NCBI RefSeq assembly: GCF_004342025.1
Contig: NZ_SLWN01000002.1
Location: 682,001 to 746,000 of the forward strand
Source of the DNA: Kribbella steppae
GTDB taxonomy: Bacteria > Actinomycetota > Actinomycetes > Propionibacteriales > Kribbellaceae
Direction: 5' to 3'
DNA length: 64,000 nt
Shown piece by piece: positions 38,196 through 50,566 of this stretch. How positions within the stretch are numbered: the first letter of the stretch is position 1; each line of letters begins with the position of its first letter. The notes beneath the pieces are model-generated. The model did not search any database and had not been told where the DNA came from. It saw nothing but the letters and a program-made list of their open reading frames with translations. Made by a program: the position numbers and the translations under genes.

Positions 38196-39205
38196 AGATA
38201 CCTGCGGACGTCGTCGGCTACCTGGGCGCGGTTGGCCATGCCGTACTTGCGCAGGATGGCGCTCAGGTGGGTCTTGACGGTGTTCAGGCTGATGCCGAGT
38301 TCCGCGGCCAGCTGATCGTTGTCGAGGCCGTCGACCAGGCGGACTGCGACGCCCTGCTGGGCCTTCGTCAGGCTCCCGTACCGGCGCTCCGGACCCTCGT
38401 CGGTGTCCATCAGCATCTCGATCAGCTCGGACTGGATGTGCTCGGTGGCGTCGACGATCCGGGTCAGGTGGCTCTGGACCGCGGCAGTCACGTCGGCTTC
38501 GTCCATGGCCTCGACCGCGATCTCCCGGATCGACCCGACCCGGTGCGCCAGGTACTCCATCACGTGGTCGGACGTCAGCAGGTTCGGCCCGATGTCACCG
38601 GCGGGCAGCCGCCGGAGCGCGTCCCGGTCCTCGCCCTCCCGGGTCAGCACCCGCTCGACCACGCCGCAGAGCCACTCGAACGCCCGGATGGCGTTGTCGT
38701 CGTAGCTGTTCGGCACGTAGCTCTGCATCGACAGCATCCCGAACAACTGGTCCGGCCCCTCCTTCGAGGGCCGGAAGATCGGCACCGTCACCGCGTCCTC
38801 CGACCGCCGCCCGACATCCCCGATCGAGACGCCGGCATGCAGCGCGGTCCCGTCGTCGTAGGCGAGGCGATAGGTCTGCCGGTGCTTGAGCAACCACGCG
38901 GTCTGGCCGTTCGGGCCGAAGATGTGCGTGTCCGGGTCGACGTACCGGCCGTCGTCGTACGCGTAGGGATACCGGACCCGGCTGCTGCCCTGCAGGAAAC
39001 CGACGAAGAAGGTGTCGACCCGGGCGACCTTGCCGGCCACCACCCGCACGTAGTCGTAGAGGCCGTAGTGGTCGGCCCGGAACAACGCCTCGATCTTGTG
39101 GTACGCCTCGCGCAGGATGATCGCGGTCTCGGCATCAACCCGCAGCGGAGCGGCCGCCTTGTCTCCTTCCACGACATCGGCTCCCCACGCTGCTCTATCG
39201 ATCAC
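38186..39205 (-). CDS. GAF-like domain LuxR-type transcriptional regulator
   Basis: A 339-aa protein. About 20-190 form a GAF-type sensor (HKIEALFRADHYGLYDYVRV, DAVTVPIFRPSKEGPDQLFG), a helical linker follows, and the last 65 residues are a LuxR/NarL HTH (LTKAQQGVAVRLVDGLDNDQ, ELGISLNTVKTHLSAILRKY). No receiver aspartate is present, so it is a one-component regulator. Ligand unknown. Confidence 0.87.
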   Translation of the reverse strand: MIDRAAWGADVVEGDKAAAPLRVDAETAIILREAYHKIEALFRADHYGLYDYVRVVAGKVARVDTFFVGFLQGSSRVRYPYAYDDGRYVDPDTHIFGPNGQTAWLLKHRQTYRLAYDDGTALHAGVSIGDVGRRSEDAVTVPIFRPSKEGPDQLFGMLSMQSYVPNSYDDNAIRAFEWLCGVVERVLTREGEDRDALRRLPAGDIGPNLLTSDHVMEYLAHRVGSIREIAVEAMDEADVTAAVQSHLTRIVDATEHIQSELIEMLMDTDEGPERRYGSLTKAQQGVAVRLVDGLDNDQLAAELGISLNTVKTHLSAILRKYGMANRAQVADDVRRYLAR

Positions 39206-39242
39206 TCGACTATGCCGCCGTACGTGGACCGTGCCAAGGCCC

Positions 39243-40052
39243 TCAGCGTGTCAGTCTGGTCCAACTCGGCTCGTCGATCCAGACCGAGTCCGGATCCAGG
39301 TACGGGCGGAGCACGGCGCTGACCTCGGCGTCGTCGGAGTCCTTCAGCTGGTCCGAGGCGATCTTGCGCGCCACTCCGGCGAGGAAGTCGGCGACCTGGA
39401 CCCGCTGGTCGGTGAAGGAGTCGATCTGCTCCAGCCCGGCGAACCCCGGGGCCGATCGGCGGAGCGTGAAGACGCGCTCGGTCGACAACGTGGTCTGCCG
39501 GTCGTGCGCGATCGCCACCGGCTGCCCGCCCGCACCCCAGTGCTCGACCGCCCGCACGATCGCCGGCATCAACGGATCGAGCGGCGAGACGACCGGCTGC
39601 TCATCCCGGAACCGGGTCCGGAGGAAGTCGTTGGCCGCGACCAGGAACGCTTCGGCGTCCCCGGTACGACGGCCGGCGTCGTACAGGAACCGGGTCAGTG
39701 ACGGCCGGGCACCGAGGAAGGTGACGAGCTGGGAGGCCAGGAAGTAGGTCTTGTCGACCAGGTACACCTGAGCGTTGCCGAGCAGCGGTCCGTCGGGTCC
39801 CAGCAGCCACAGCAGCACCGACCGGTGCTTCGACCTGAGCAGATGGTTGGCCTTGTACATCGTCGCCGGCGACCGGATCCGCAGCCGTAACTCGGTGATG
39901 CACTCGGCCGCGGTCTCCTCGTCGATCCGGACACTCGCATGCGCGAACACGTCGGTCACGCCGCCGACCAGCTTCTCGCCTTCGTACCCGGACTCGTCGC
40001 ACACGATCTCGAGAGCCGCCGGTGCGGTCTCCGTCCTCGCTGCGTCGGTCAC
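39243..40052 (-). CDS. DUF3800-like protein of unknown function
   Basis: A 269-aa soluble protein. The start EIVCDESGYEGEKLVGG and the late segment IDSFTDQRVQVADFLAGVAR carry the acidic residues expected of the RNase H-like DUF3800 fold (DES near the N-terminus, D of QxADxxAG near the C-terminus). DUF3800 proteins are frequent in defence islands, but here no defence partner is adjacent. It follows the GAF-LuxR gene on the same strand at 37 bp upstream distance. Confidence 0.7.
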   Translation of the reverse strand: MTDAARTETAPAALEIVCDESGYEGEKLVGGVTDVFAHASVRIDEETAAECITELRLRIRSPATMYKANHLLRSKHRSVLLWLLGPDGPLLGNAQVYLVDKTYFLASQLVTFLGARPSLTRFLYDAGRRTGDAEAFLVAANDFLRTRFRDEQPVVSPLDPLMPAIVRAVEHWGAGGQPVAIAHDRQTTLSTERVFTLRRSAPGFAGLEQIDSFTDQRVQVADFLAGVARKIASDQLKDSDDAEVSAVLRPYLDPDSVWIDEPSWTRLTR

Positions 40053-40446
40053 GCCCCGACTCTCTCACCCAGAGCAAGCGCGGTGCACACGATTACTGTG
40101 CGCAGACAGCAGTCGCGGGTGGTGGGTCCGAGTTCCCGAGTCGCCCTCCCAAGCCTCGGTCGAACTCCACACCACCACCCGCAACTACGGTTCGGGACGC
40201 CTGTGCAGTGATCCCCCGCGTCGTTCGATCCCACGCCCCCTGCGAGATCGGCGACCCCCCGACAGTTTGCTCAGCGTCCCTACCTCCACCCCCCGTTGAC
40301 TACACGGTGACATCTTGGTCCGGACCTGCCTATCGCCCGGGGCATGAGATTGTTGTGTCCTCAATCTCACCCCGGGAATGAGACTCTCTGTAGTCGTTTA
40401 CGCAACCCCTACGGGGCGGAAATCGACGTCCGACGGAACGCTCCTG
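40053..40446. other. Non-coding gap with hairpin
   Basis: No convincing gene is seen. The gap carries the promoter of the DUF3800 gene, an inverted repeat GCGGGTGGTG/CACCACCCGC with a spacer of about 50 nt, and a strong hairpin near its right end described separately. Confidence 0.6.
40336..40376 (-). terminator. Terminator hairpin behind guaB1
   Basis: Arms CCCGGGG plus TGAGATTG (40336-40352, two-base bulge) pair with CAATCTCA plus CCCCGGG (40362-40376), loop 9 nt. It lies about 70 nt after the guaB1 stop on the minus strand. Confidence 0.65.
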
Positions 40447-41958
<1,512 letters not shown>

Positions 41959-42001
41959 TCACCACCGGACGCCACCGCGCCGGACCACTCACCCGGATAT
42001 G

Positions 42002-42040
42002 AGGAGACCGGCTCCCCCGGATTCAGGGAGCCGGTCTTCT
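42002..42040. terminator. Terminator between katG and guaB1
   Basis: GACCGGCTCCC (42006-42016) pairs with GGGAGCCGGTC (42026-42036), extended by further A-T and G-T pairs outside. It lies 13 nt after the katG stop and upstream of guaB1. Confidence 0.85.
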
Positions 42041-42052
42041 GTCACGTGCGGG

Positions 42053-44296
<2,244 letters not shown>

Positions 44297-44327
44297 TCAC
44301 GGAAGTCAGGTACTGCGTGTGGAGCAG

Positions 44328-44756
44328 TCAGGTTCTGTGTGTGGAGCAGTCGGAGCACAGGCCCCAGTAGATGACCTCGGCCTCGTCGATCACGAAACCG
44401 TGGTCGTCGGACGCGGTCAGGCAGGGCGCATGACCGACAGCACAGTCGACATCGGCGATCACACCGCACGACCGGCAGACGACGTGATGATGGTTGTCCC
44501 CGACCCGCGACTCGTACCGGGCCACCAGACCGAGCGGCTGAATCCGCCGCACCAGCCCTGCCGCCGTCAACGTATGCAGCGAGTCGTACACCGCCTGATG
44601 CGAAACCTCAGGAATGTCGTTGCGCACGGCACCAATAATCGTGTCGGTATCCGCATGCGCGTGCGTGTGTACGGCGCCAAGCACGGCCAACCGCGGCCGA
44701 GTCACCCGCAACGCAGCCCCCCGCAACAACCCCTCGAGCTCCTCCACCGTCGGCAC
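44328..44756 (-). CDS. furA: FurA-type ferric uptake/peroxide regulator
   Basis: A 142-aa Fur-family repressor. The winged helix contains RVTRPRLAVLGAVHTHAHAD and VSHQAVYDSLHTLTAAGLVR; the metal region has HHHVVCRSCG (C94, C97) and the C-terminal CSDC (C134, C137) for structural zinc. The GTG at 44756 is chosen because it gives the family length and sits exactly where the predicted promoter would start the RNA, implying a leaderless mRNA as known for mycobacterial furA. Upstream frames are not needed. Confidence 0.92.
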   Translation of the reverse strand: MPTVEELEGLLRGAALRVTRPRLAVLGAVHTHAHADTDTIIGAVRNDIPEVSHQAVYDSLHTLTAAGLVRRIQPLGLVARYESRVGDNHHHVVCRSCGVIADVDCAVGHAPCLTASDDHGFVIDEAEVIYWGLCSDCSTHRT

Positions 44757-44763
44757 CCCCGCA

Positions 44764-44794
44764 GTCTTCCACCCTTTTCTGGAATCAGTCAAGA
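44764..44794 (-). promoter_or_regulatory. furA promoter with FurA autoregulatory operator
   Basis: On the minus strand TCTTGACTGATTCCAGAAAAGG (positions 44794-44773) closely matches the AT-rich FurA operator described for mycobacterial and Streptomyces furA. It contains -35 TTGACT (44792-44787); 17 bp on lies a weak -10 at 44769-44764, placing the RNA start at the GTG. Confidence 0.75.
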
Positions 44795-44925
44795 TTAGCT
44801 TCCACGACACACGTCGCATCGGGATCAACCATTGCTCAACGTAACAATCTGCCCCTCGCCCTCGCCTGCCACTGGACGACACTGCTACAGACTGTCACTC
44901 TCACCTTGAGATCCATGGGGGGACC

Positions 44926-45596
44926 ATGGCGGGACAGGGGGATCAGATGTCCAGCGACAAAGTGCAATGGCCAGGCAAGGCGGTCAATGCGAGCGGCGAT
45001 GACCTGAGCGGACCGGTACAGCAGTTCCTCCGCGATCTGCGGTTGCTGGAGAAGAAGTCCGACGTTGCCACCGTGTTCGGTACTCCCGCCAGTCTCCAGG
45101 TCATCACCGCCGGTGCCACGAGCCTGGGAAAGGTCTGGCCGTCGATCGTGGCCGCCATCGGCGGTGGCAGCGCGATCCTGACAGGCTTGATGGGCTTCGG
45201 CGTCGGCCCAGATGGTGGCAACATCGTGCAGCGGGCTGCCTTCACGGTGTCGGCGTGCTGGCCTCAGCCGTGGCGATCGCCATCGCCATCATGGTGCGCG
45301 CAGATGTCAACGCACGTTCTGCAGCCTCCGCGGCACAGTTCGAGGCGCGCGCCGCGGTGACCACAGCCATCCTCGCCAGTTCACAGTTCGGCCGCCCCGT
45401 CGCGGCGGCGCCGGCGGCCCAACCGGACTACATGCTGAGGACAGACAACGACGAGTGGCTACCCGTCATCAGCTTCACGCTGCAGGACGGCGCCGTCGTC
45501 GCCGACGTCGGCAGGGACGCCCCCATCCTCTCCCAGAACTTCGTGGCCCTCGTCCCCACCAACAGTTGGCACGCGAACGGCTCCACCCCGGCATAA
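44926..45596 (+). pseudogene. Two-TM hypothetical protein interrupted by a frameshift
   Basis: Two overlapping frames join into one plausible 223-aa protein. The first (from 44926; MAGQGDQMSSDKVQWPG) ends a membrane helix region VWPSIVAAIGGGSAILTGLM and then runs NIVQRAAFTV; the second (GTG at 45255) continues VLASAVAIAIAIMVRADVNA and ARAAVTTAILASSQFGRP to a stop at 45596. The shift falls at about 45247-45252 and needs a -1 step. It may be a mutation, a sequencing error or programmed frameshifting. Family not recognised. Confidence 0.6.
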
Positions 45597-45784
45597 CGCA
45601 AGACGGCGAGGGAGCGGTCCAGCGTCCCGAGACCGGTCCCAGCACCGGCTGTGCGTTGTCGCGCGCAACCACCTCGCAGTTGAATGAGCGGCGAACACCC
45701 CAGCCGCCGAGCGAAGCGACGGCGCCAGGGGGTGCGGGTGGCGAAGCCCCCGCTCGCGGCAAGCGAAGCGCAGCCGCACAAACG

Positions 45785-45839
45785 ACGAAGGCGAGGCAGT
45801 CCGCGCTTTCCGCGGACACACCTCGCCTCTCGCCTTCGT
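45785..45839. terminator. Nested hairpin at the left island edge
   Basis: ACGAAGGCGAG (45785-45795) pairs with CTCGCCTTCGT (45829-45839); inside it TCCGCG (45800-45805) pairs with CGCGGA (45811-45816). It ends exactly at the left att repeat and could be a terminator or recombinase arm site. Confidence 0.5.
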
Positions 45840-45852
45840 GGAGCTGAGGGGA
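45838..45852. repeat. Left att-like direct repeat (tRNA-Ala 3' end copy)
   Basis: GTGGAGCTGAGGGGA, identical to 50567-50581. Bases on both sides differ between the two copies, so the identity is exactly 15 bp. Confidence 0.65.
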
Positions 45853-46275
45853 CCGTATTACAACACAAACGCGCTGGTCAGAGACCTGGAACGGCTGGTC
45901 AGAAGGCTGCCCAAGCGGATCTCGGCGCGCGAGCCAGCCACCGCACCGCGGAGGCGGCCTCGGACAGCCAGACAACTAAACACCGAGCAGACGGCTCAAC
46001 TGGTCGCCAGCTACCAAGCCGGTGCGAAGCTGCGTGAGCTCGGCATGCGGTTTGGCATCCACCCGGAGACAGCTGGATCGATCTGCGGAGGAACGGAATC
46101 CAGATGCGCGCACGGGGACTCTCGCCCGAGCAGGAGGTGGAGGCTGAAAGGCTATATGCCACGGGCCTGTCACTCAAGCGAGTAGGTCAGCGACTTGGAG
46201 TTGATGCCGAGACTGTCCGATGTGCCCTCAGGAACCGTGGCGTGCAGTTGCGGGACCGACACGGCCGCTTGTGAC
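45838..46275 (+). pseudogene. Frameshifted double helix-turn-helix protein (recombinase-associated type)
   Basis: Frame one (from a GTG at 45838) gives NALVRDLERLVRRLPKRI and LNTEQTAQLVASYQAGAKLR, ELGMRFGIHPETAGSI; after a frameshift near 46080 a second frame continues DLRRNGIQMRARGLSPEQEV, RLYATGLSLKRVGQRLGVDA and stops at 46275. The two halves are tandem HTH units of the kind found in small proteins linked to resolvases and insertion elements. As it stands neither half is complete. The start lies inside the att repeat, so the N-terminus may be altered. Confidence 0.6.
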
Positions 46276-46557
46276 AAGTCCCCTCTGGCTCAGCCAAGTC
46301 GCTCCTAGCCGATCAGCTCCCCCGCCACCCGACCCCGACATGCGCCGCCACAGCCTGCCCCGGACCAGGTCGACGCCGTCACCTCTACAACTCCAGCTGG
46401 TACTCGCACGAGTCGGCGAGCGACCCGGCGTCGATCCGACCACGGATCGAACCTCCCTCGGGGACCTGGCGTCGAAGCACGAGTCAACACACTGGGGTGC
46501 GTCGTCAGACAGCGGCACCGCGAGCCGATCCTCCCGCGATGGCTACACTGCCGCGTC

Positions 46558-46929
46558 ATGGCAAAGAGCGCTCGCAAGTCCATGGTGCGGTTGACCGGCC
46601 GGTGGCGGATCGTGGAGATGAGCGGGTGGGACCGTGATGCCATCGATCTGGTCGAGCCGGGTTTCATCGAGTTCACCGGTCGGACCGGCCAGTTCGGTTT
46701 CATCGCCGTCCGCGGCTGGTTGGACTGCCGCCCAGTCGAGCGGGGCGGCCAGATCAGTGTCGAGTTCACCTGGGAGGGTGTCGACGAGGGCGATCAGGTC
46801 AGCGGGCGCGGCTGGGCGTCTCTTGCCGATGACGAGACGGTCGACGGGCATTTGTACTTCCACAACGGAGACGATTCGAGTTTCCGGGCAAAGCCCTTCA
46901 CCGCTGACGATCGCGCGGAGGGATTGTGA
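46558..46929 (+). CDS. Conserved small protein of unknown function (123 aa)
   Basis: A 123-aa soluble acidic protein: LTGRWRIVEMSGWDRDAIDL, EPGFIEFTGRTGQFGFIAV, VEFTWEGVDEGDQVSGRGWA and HLYFHNGDDSSFRAKPF. I recall similar proteins widely in bacteria without assigned function. A TACACT -10-like box 12 bp before the ATG suggests a very short leader. Its stop overlaps the next start (GTGA). The 280 bp upstream shows no gene. Confidence 0.75.
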   Translation: MAKSARKSMVRLTGRWRIVEMSGWDRDAIDLVEPGFIEFTGRTGQFGFIAVRGWLDCRPVERGGQISVEFTWEGVDEGDQVSGRGWASLADDETVDGHLYFHNGDDSSFRAKPFTADDRAEGL

Positions 46930-47067
46930 GCGAGTACCAGTACTACGAGTTCCTGGCGATCGACCGACCGCTGGACGATGACGAGCAGGCTGCGGTGCGG
47001 TCCCTGTCGACCCGGGCGAGGATCACCGCCACCAGTTTCGTGAACGAGTACCACTGGGTCACAGGAT
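46926..47067 (+). pseudogene. Truncated N-terminus of a conserved unknown protein
   Basis: The GTG-initiated frame begins SEYQYYEFLAIDRPLDDDEQ and continues [20 protein letters not shown], a start I recognise from much longer actinobacterial proteins of unknown function that follow the preceding small gene. After NEYHW the similarity stops and the sequence changes into the primase remnant in another frame; the frame itself stays open to 47153. A deletion joining two genes near 47055-47068 explains this. Confidence 0.6.
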
Positions 47068-48785
47068 GTGCTGCCGGCGGGCGGTGTCGGGAATTTGATC
47101 GCCGCGCCTCTGCACGGCAGGGCGCGCCAGGACGGTGCGACAGTATTCCTTGACCTGGCCACGATGGAGCCGCACGACGACCAGTGGGCCTACTTGTCCT
47201 CGCTCGGCCGGATGAGCCCTGCCGAGGCCACTGGAGTTGCGCGCCGTGCCGGCCGGGTGACGGTCGGCACCAGCATCGACAAGATCGGCGCAGCATTCTC
47301 GACCCGGATCCGGGCCAGCTCTCCAGCCGTTGTACACGCCGATCTCACCTCAGGAATCCGCCTTGCGTCGGACGAGCTGACCCCGGCACTGCACGCGACG
47401 CTGAAACATGCCGCGTCCATGTCGAACCCGTTGTTCTACGAGCGCCAACGGCTGCGCATGTCCACCCGGGACATACCGCGGTTCCTACGCAGCTACGACG
47501 AAACCTTGGACGGCAAGCTCGTCCTTCCGCGAGGCCTGCAGGAGACGGTGGCGTCGTTAGTCGAGCAGACCTCCAGCCGCCTTGAGGTCACGGACGAACG
47601 GCATACCGGCGAGGCGCAGGAGTTCACGTTCACCGCCACCCTGACCCGCGAGCAACACGGCGCCGTGGACGATCTGCGCGACCATGACCTTGGCGTGCTG
47701 GTCGCACCGCCGGGCGCGGGCAAGACCGTGATCGCCTGCGCGATGATAGCCACTCACGCGACCTCAACGCTCGTACTTGTCGACCGAAAGGCCCTGGCCG
47801 ATCAGTGGCGGGCCGCATCAGCGACCTGCTGGGTGTCAAAGCCGGCCAACTCGGTGGCGGCCGCCGCAAAACCCGTGGGGTAGTTGACGTCGCGATGCTG
47901 CAAACACTGGCCCGCAAGACCGATATCGAGCACCTCACCAGCGGCTACGGGCTGATCGTCGTGGACGAGTGCCACCACATCCCCGCTGCGGCGTTCGAGC
48001 ACGCCGTCAAGCAGATCCCAGCCCGCCGCTGGCTCGGGCTTACTGCCACACCGTACCGTCGCGACAAGCTCGACGATCTGATCGCCCTCCAACTCGGTCC
48101 GGTCCGCCACACCATCACCCACTCCACGCCACCAGGCACCGACGGCCCGCCCCAGCTCGAGTTCGAGTTCGAAAAGACCGCCCAACGCCCAACGCCCGTA
48201 CTCCACGTGCACGAGACCACCTACCGCCACCTCGGTGACGCCGACCCGACGAAGCCCGGTGGTATGGCCGCCATCTACCGAGACCTTGTCGCCGACGAGA
48301 CCCGCCTCACCCAGGTCGTGAATGACGTGACCGCCGCGCTGAAACACGGTAGGCACTGCCTGCTACTCACCCAGTGGACAGCCCACATCGATCGGTTCGA
48401 AGAGCAGCTCCGACAACGTTCTCTCGACCCAGTCGTGCTTCGCGGCGGACTGAGCACAACGGCCCGCCGCGACGCCCTCGCCCGGCTACGCACACCCATC
48501 GACGGCACACCACTGCTGGTCGTCGCCACCGGACCATTCGTCGGCGAAGGATTCGACTGCCCAATCCTGGACACCCTCTTCCTTGCCGCACCGATCGCAT
48601 TCAGGGGCCGCCTGGTCCAGTACGCCGGCCGGATCCTACGAGCGTATCCCGGCAAGACCACCGCCGAAGTCCACGACTACCACGACATCAACACCGGCGT
48701 CCTGGCCTCATCACTGGCCAGACGCGCACCCGGCTACGCCAGCCTCGGTTTCCCCGATCCCCGTCGACCAACATCAGTCCGCTGA
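47068..48785 (+). pseudogene. Remnant of a TOTE-type primase/superfamily 2 helicase, truncated and frameshifted
   Basis: The first frame (47068-47883) opens with the end of an archaeo-eukaryotic primase domain, [20 protein letters not shown] and [20 protein letters not shown], then helicase Walker [19 protein letters not shown]. Near 47810 one base appears missing; the next frame (to 48785) carries [20 protein letters not shown], the DECH box LIVVDECHH, LGLTATPYRRD and motif VI VQYAGRILRAYPG. Full-length relatives are about twice as long, with an intact primase domain and often a nuclease. Such proteins belong to proposed conflict/defence systems. Here it should be inactive unless the shift is a sequence error. 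Confidence 0.65.
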
Positions 48786-49033
48786 GTACGAGGCCCGTCA
48801 ATAGACATGCATCGGACGAGGTGACCACACGAGCAGGGCACGGCTGATTTGGCACCTCGGTCGACGATAGGACGTTTGTGCGGGTGACGAGCAGCACCCG
48901 GCTGCGGCTGATCGTCGTGCACATAGTGTCCGCCTCGCTCGCCGAGCGAAAATCCCAGTTGGCTGAGCCGATTTCGCGGCTGAGACTGGGGCATGTCTGG
49001 CGTGTGCCCCGGATCGCCCGCCAACGCCAGCTG

Positions 49034-49080
49034 TCATGTGACTGGCACACCTCTCATATGACTGGTAGTTTGGTCATATG
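49034..49080 (+). promoter_or_regulatory. Operator-like repeats at the nucleotidyltransferase start
   Basis: CATATGAC (49055-49062) and GTCATATG (49073-49080) form a perfect 8-bp inverted repeat with 10-bp spacer, the right arm containing the ATG at 49078. A direct near-copy, TCATGTGACTGG at 49034-49045 versus TCATATGACTGG at 49054-49065, lies exactly 20 bp upstream. The layout suggests autoregulation by a winged-helix dimer. Confidence 0.6.
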
Positions 49081-49668
49081 TTCTTCAATGAGCCGTTCGG
49101 CGGGATCATCCCCGGGGCGCGTGGCGCAGTGCTCGCGGCCCTGCTGCGCACCGATACGCCCCTGACAGGGCGACAGATCCATGGCCTGCTCAGCGATGAT
49201 TACAGCCTGTGGACTGTCCAAGAAGCCCTGAAGGCGCTGACCAAGCTCGGTCTGGCGGAGACCCAGACCATCGGGCGGGCCGGCGTACACACCATCAACG
49301 AGGAGCACGCCTCCGTGGCTCCGCTGCGGAATCTGCTGGACCCGGTGGCAGCCCTGCGAGAAGCGGTCAGCGCGGTGACCGACGGCGACGTGCAGGCAGT
49401 GCTCCTCTTCGGGTCAATCGCTCGCGGAGAGGCAACGCCGGACAGCGACATCGACCTAGCGGTCATCGCGCCGCCCGACTGGGACAACCGCGTTGAGCTT
49501 GAGGACAGTGTCCGGATGCATCTCGGCAACGATTGCGATGTCCTCGTCTTGACCGAGGCCGACTTCAATCGGCTGGCTGCCTCGGGAGAGCCGGTCGTCA
49601 GCGACATCCTCCGTGACGGTGTCGCGCTGATCGGCACCAAGCCGCGAGTCAAGCACGGAGCTGCATGA
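49078..49668 (+). CDS. Winged-helix plus MNT-type nucleotidyltransferase (likely antitoxin)
   Basis: A 196-aa protein with an N-terminal winged helix (about 12-75: GARGAVLAALLRTDTPLTGR, WTVQEALKALTKLGLAETQ) and a C-terminal minimal nucleotidyltransferase. Catalytic motif FGSIARGEATPDSDIDLAV gives GS 112-113 and acids D124, D126, with D154 as the third. In MntA-HepT systems the nucleotidyltransferase neutralises a HEPN RNase by AMPylation. The added DNA-binding domain suggests it also represses its own promoter. Coupled by an ATGATGG overlap to the HEPN gene. Confidence 0.85.
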   Translation: MFFNEPFGGIIPGARGAVLAALLRTDTPLTGRQIHGLLSDDYSLWTVQEALKALTKLGLAETQTIGRAGVHTINEEHASVAPLRNLLDPVAALREAVSAVTDGDVQAVLLFGSIARGEATPDSDIDLAVIAPPDWDNRVELEDSVRMHLGNDCDVLVLTEADFNRLAASGEPVVSDILRDGVALIGTKPRVKHGAA

Positions 49669-50069
49669 TGGCCACGGCCGAGCAGCGCAACCACGCCAAG
49701 AGCTTCCTCAAGAAAGCCGAGGAGTATCTCGCCTCGGCCGAAGCCAACCTTGCCGCCACGCGGTACACCCCGGCAGCCGGCGACGCGATCCACGCCGGAA
49801 TCAGCGCGAAGGATGCGATCGTCACCGCGCTCACCGGTTCGACAAGCAAGCGAAAGGACCACGCCACCGCGGCGAAGGAACTCCGACAGTCGCTCGCAAA
49901 GCGGGCCGAGGCGGCCGCAGGCGATAGGGCACTGCGTGAATTGATTGCGGCCAAAGGCGACGTCGAGTACGGGACAGACGTGGTCACCGCGATCAAGGCC
50001 GAACCTCTGGTCCGCCGGGCCCGCACACTGGTGGAGCTTGCGATCGAGATCGTACGGCTCGGACGATGA
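49665..50069 (+). CDS. HEPN domain protein (likely toxin partner)
   Basis: A 134-aa all-helical protein. KSFLKKAEEYLASAEANLAA and GDAIHAGISAKDAIVTALTG form the HEPN core; SKRKDHATAAKELRQSL supplies the conserved histidine (H66) with basic residues R63/K64 before it, a variation on the RX4-6H RNase motif. It overlaps the nucleotidyltransferase stop, the standard toxin-antitoxin order. RNase activity is inferred from the family, and the shortened motif leaves doubt. Confidence 0.8.
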   Translation: MMATAEQRNHAKSFLKKAEEYLASAEANLAATRYTPAAGDAIHAGISAKDAIVTALTGSTSKRKDHATAAKELRQSLAKRAEAAAGDRALRELIAAKGDVEYGTDVVTAIKAEPLVRRARTLVELAIEIVRLGR

Positions 50070-50311
50070 CCGGCGACATTGACGCGCCGGACCAGAGGGC
50101 CGCTGTATCGCGCATTTGTCGGTGATCGTGTCGAACGGCAGAGCTCGACCGGGACAGCCGCGCGCTCAGGTGGCTGGAGACAGGCAGGCAGCGCGTATGG
50201 TCGTGCTCGAGGCCGGGCCATGTCTCCGGTCGCCGGTTCGCTGCGATCTTCAAGGGCACTCGCCGCCGATCACCGAGGATTCGACTGCCCAAGTGATCGC
50301 GGTCCAGACCC
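50070..50311. other. Island tail without a recognisable gene
   Basis: Several short open frames run through this stretch in all directions but none shows a motif, ribosome site or consistent codon bias. It probably contains scrambled remains of the hydrolase whose end follows. Confidence 0.5.
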
Positions 50312-50434
50312 CAGATGGTTGCCGCCGTCAACAGCCGTCACGTCATCGAATCGGACGCCGGCCACTACAACCACGTCGACCGGCCGCACCTGGTGGCCAA
50401 GTATGTCCGGCACGTCGCCTTGGGCGCCCTTTGA
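50312..50434 (+). pseudogene. C-terminal fragment of an alpha/beta hydrolase
   Basis: A 40-codon stretch reads QMVAAVNSRHVIESDAGHYN then HVDRPHLVAKYVRHVALGAL and stops. The GHYNHVDRPHLV segment is the catalytic-histidine region at the end of alpha/beta hydrolases (usually SGHxxHxDxPxxV). The nucleophile and core are absent. Confidence 0.5.
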
Positions 50435-50566
50435 CCACCGTCTTCGTGGCGGCTCTCAGGGCCGAGCCCCCGCTGGGCTGAGCGAATGACCCTACACCTG
50501 TACTTCGCTGCTGTACGGCAAGTCAAAGTTCCTCCCCGATTGCTCGGAAAGGACCTCTGACCCTGA

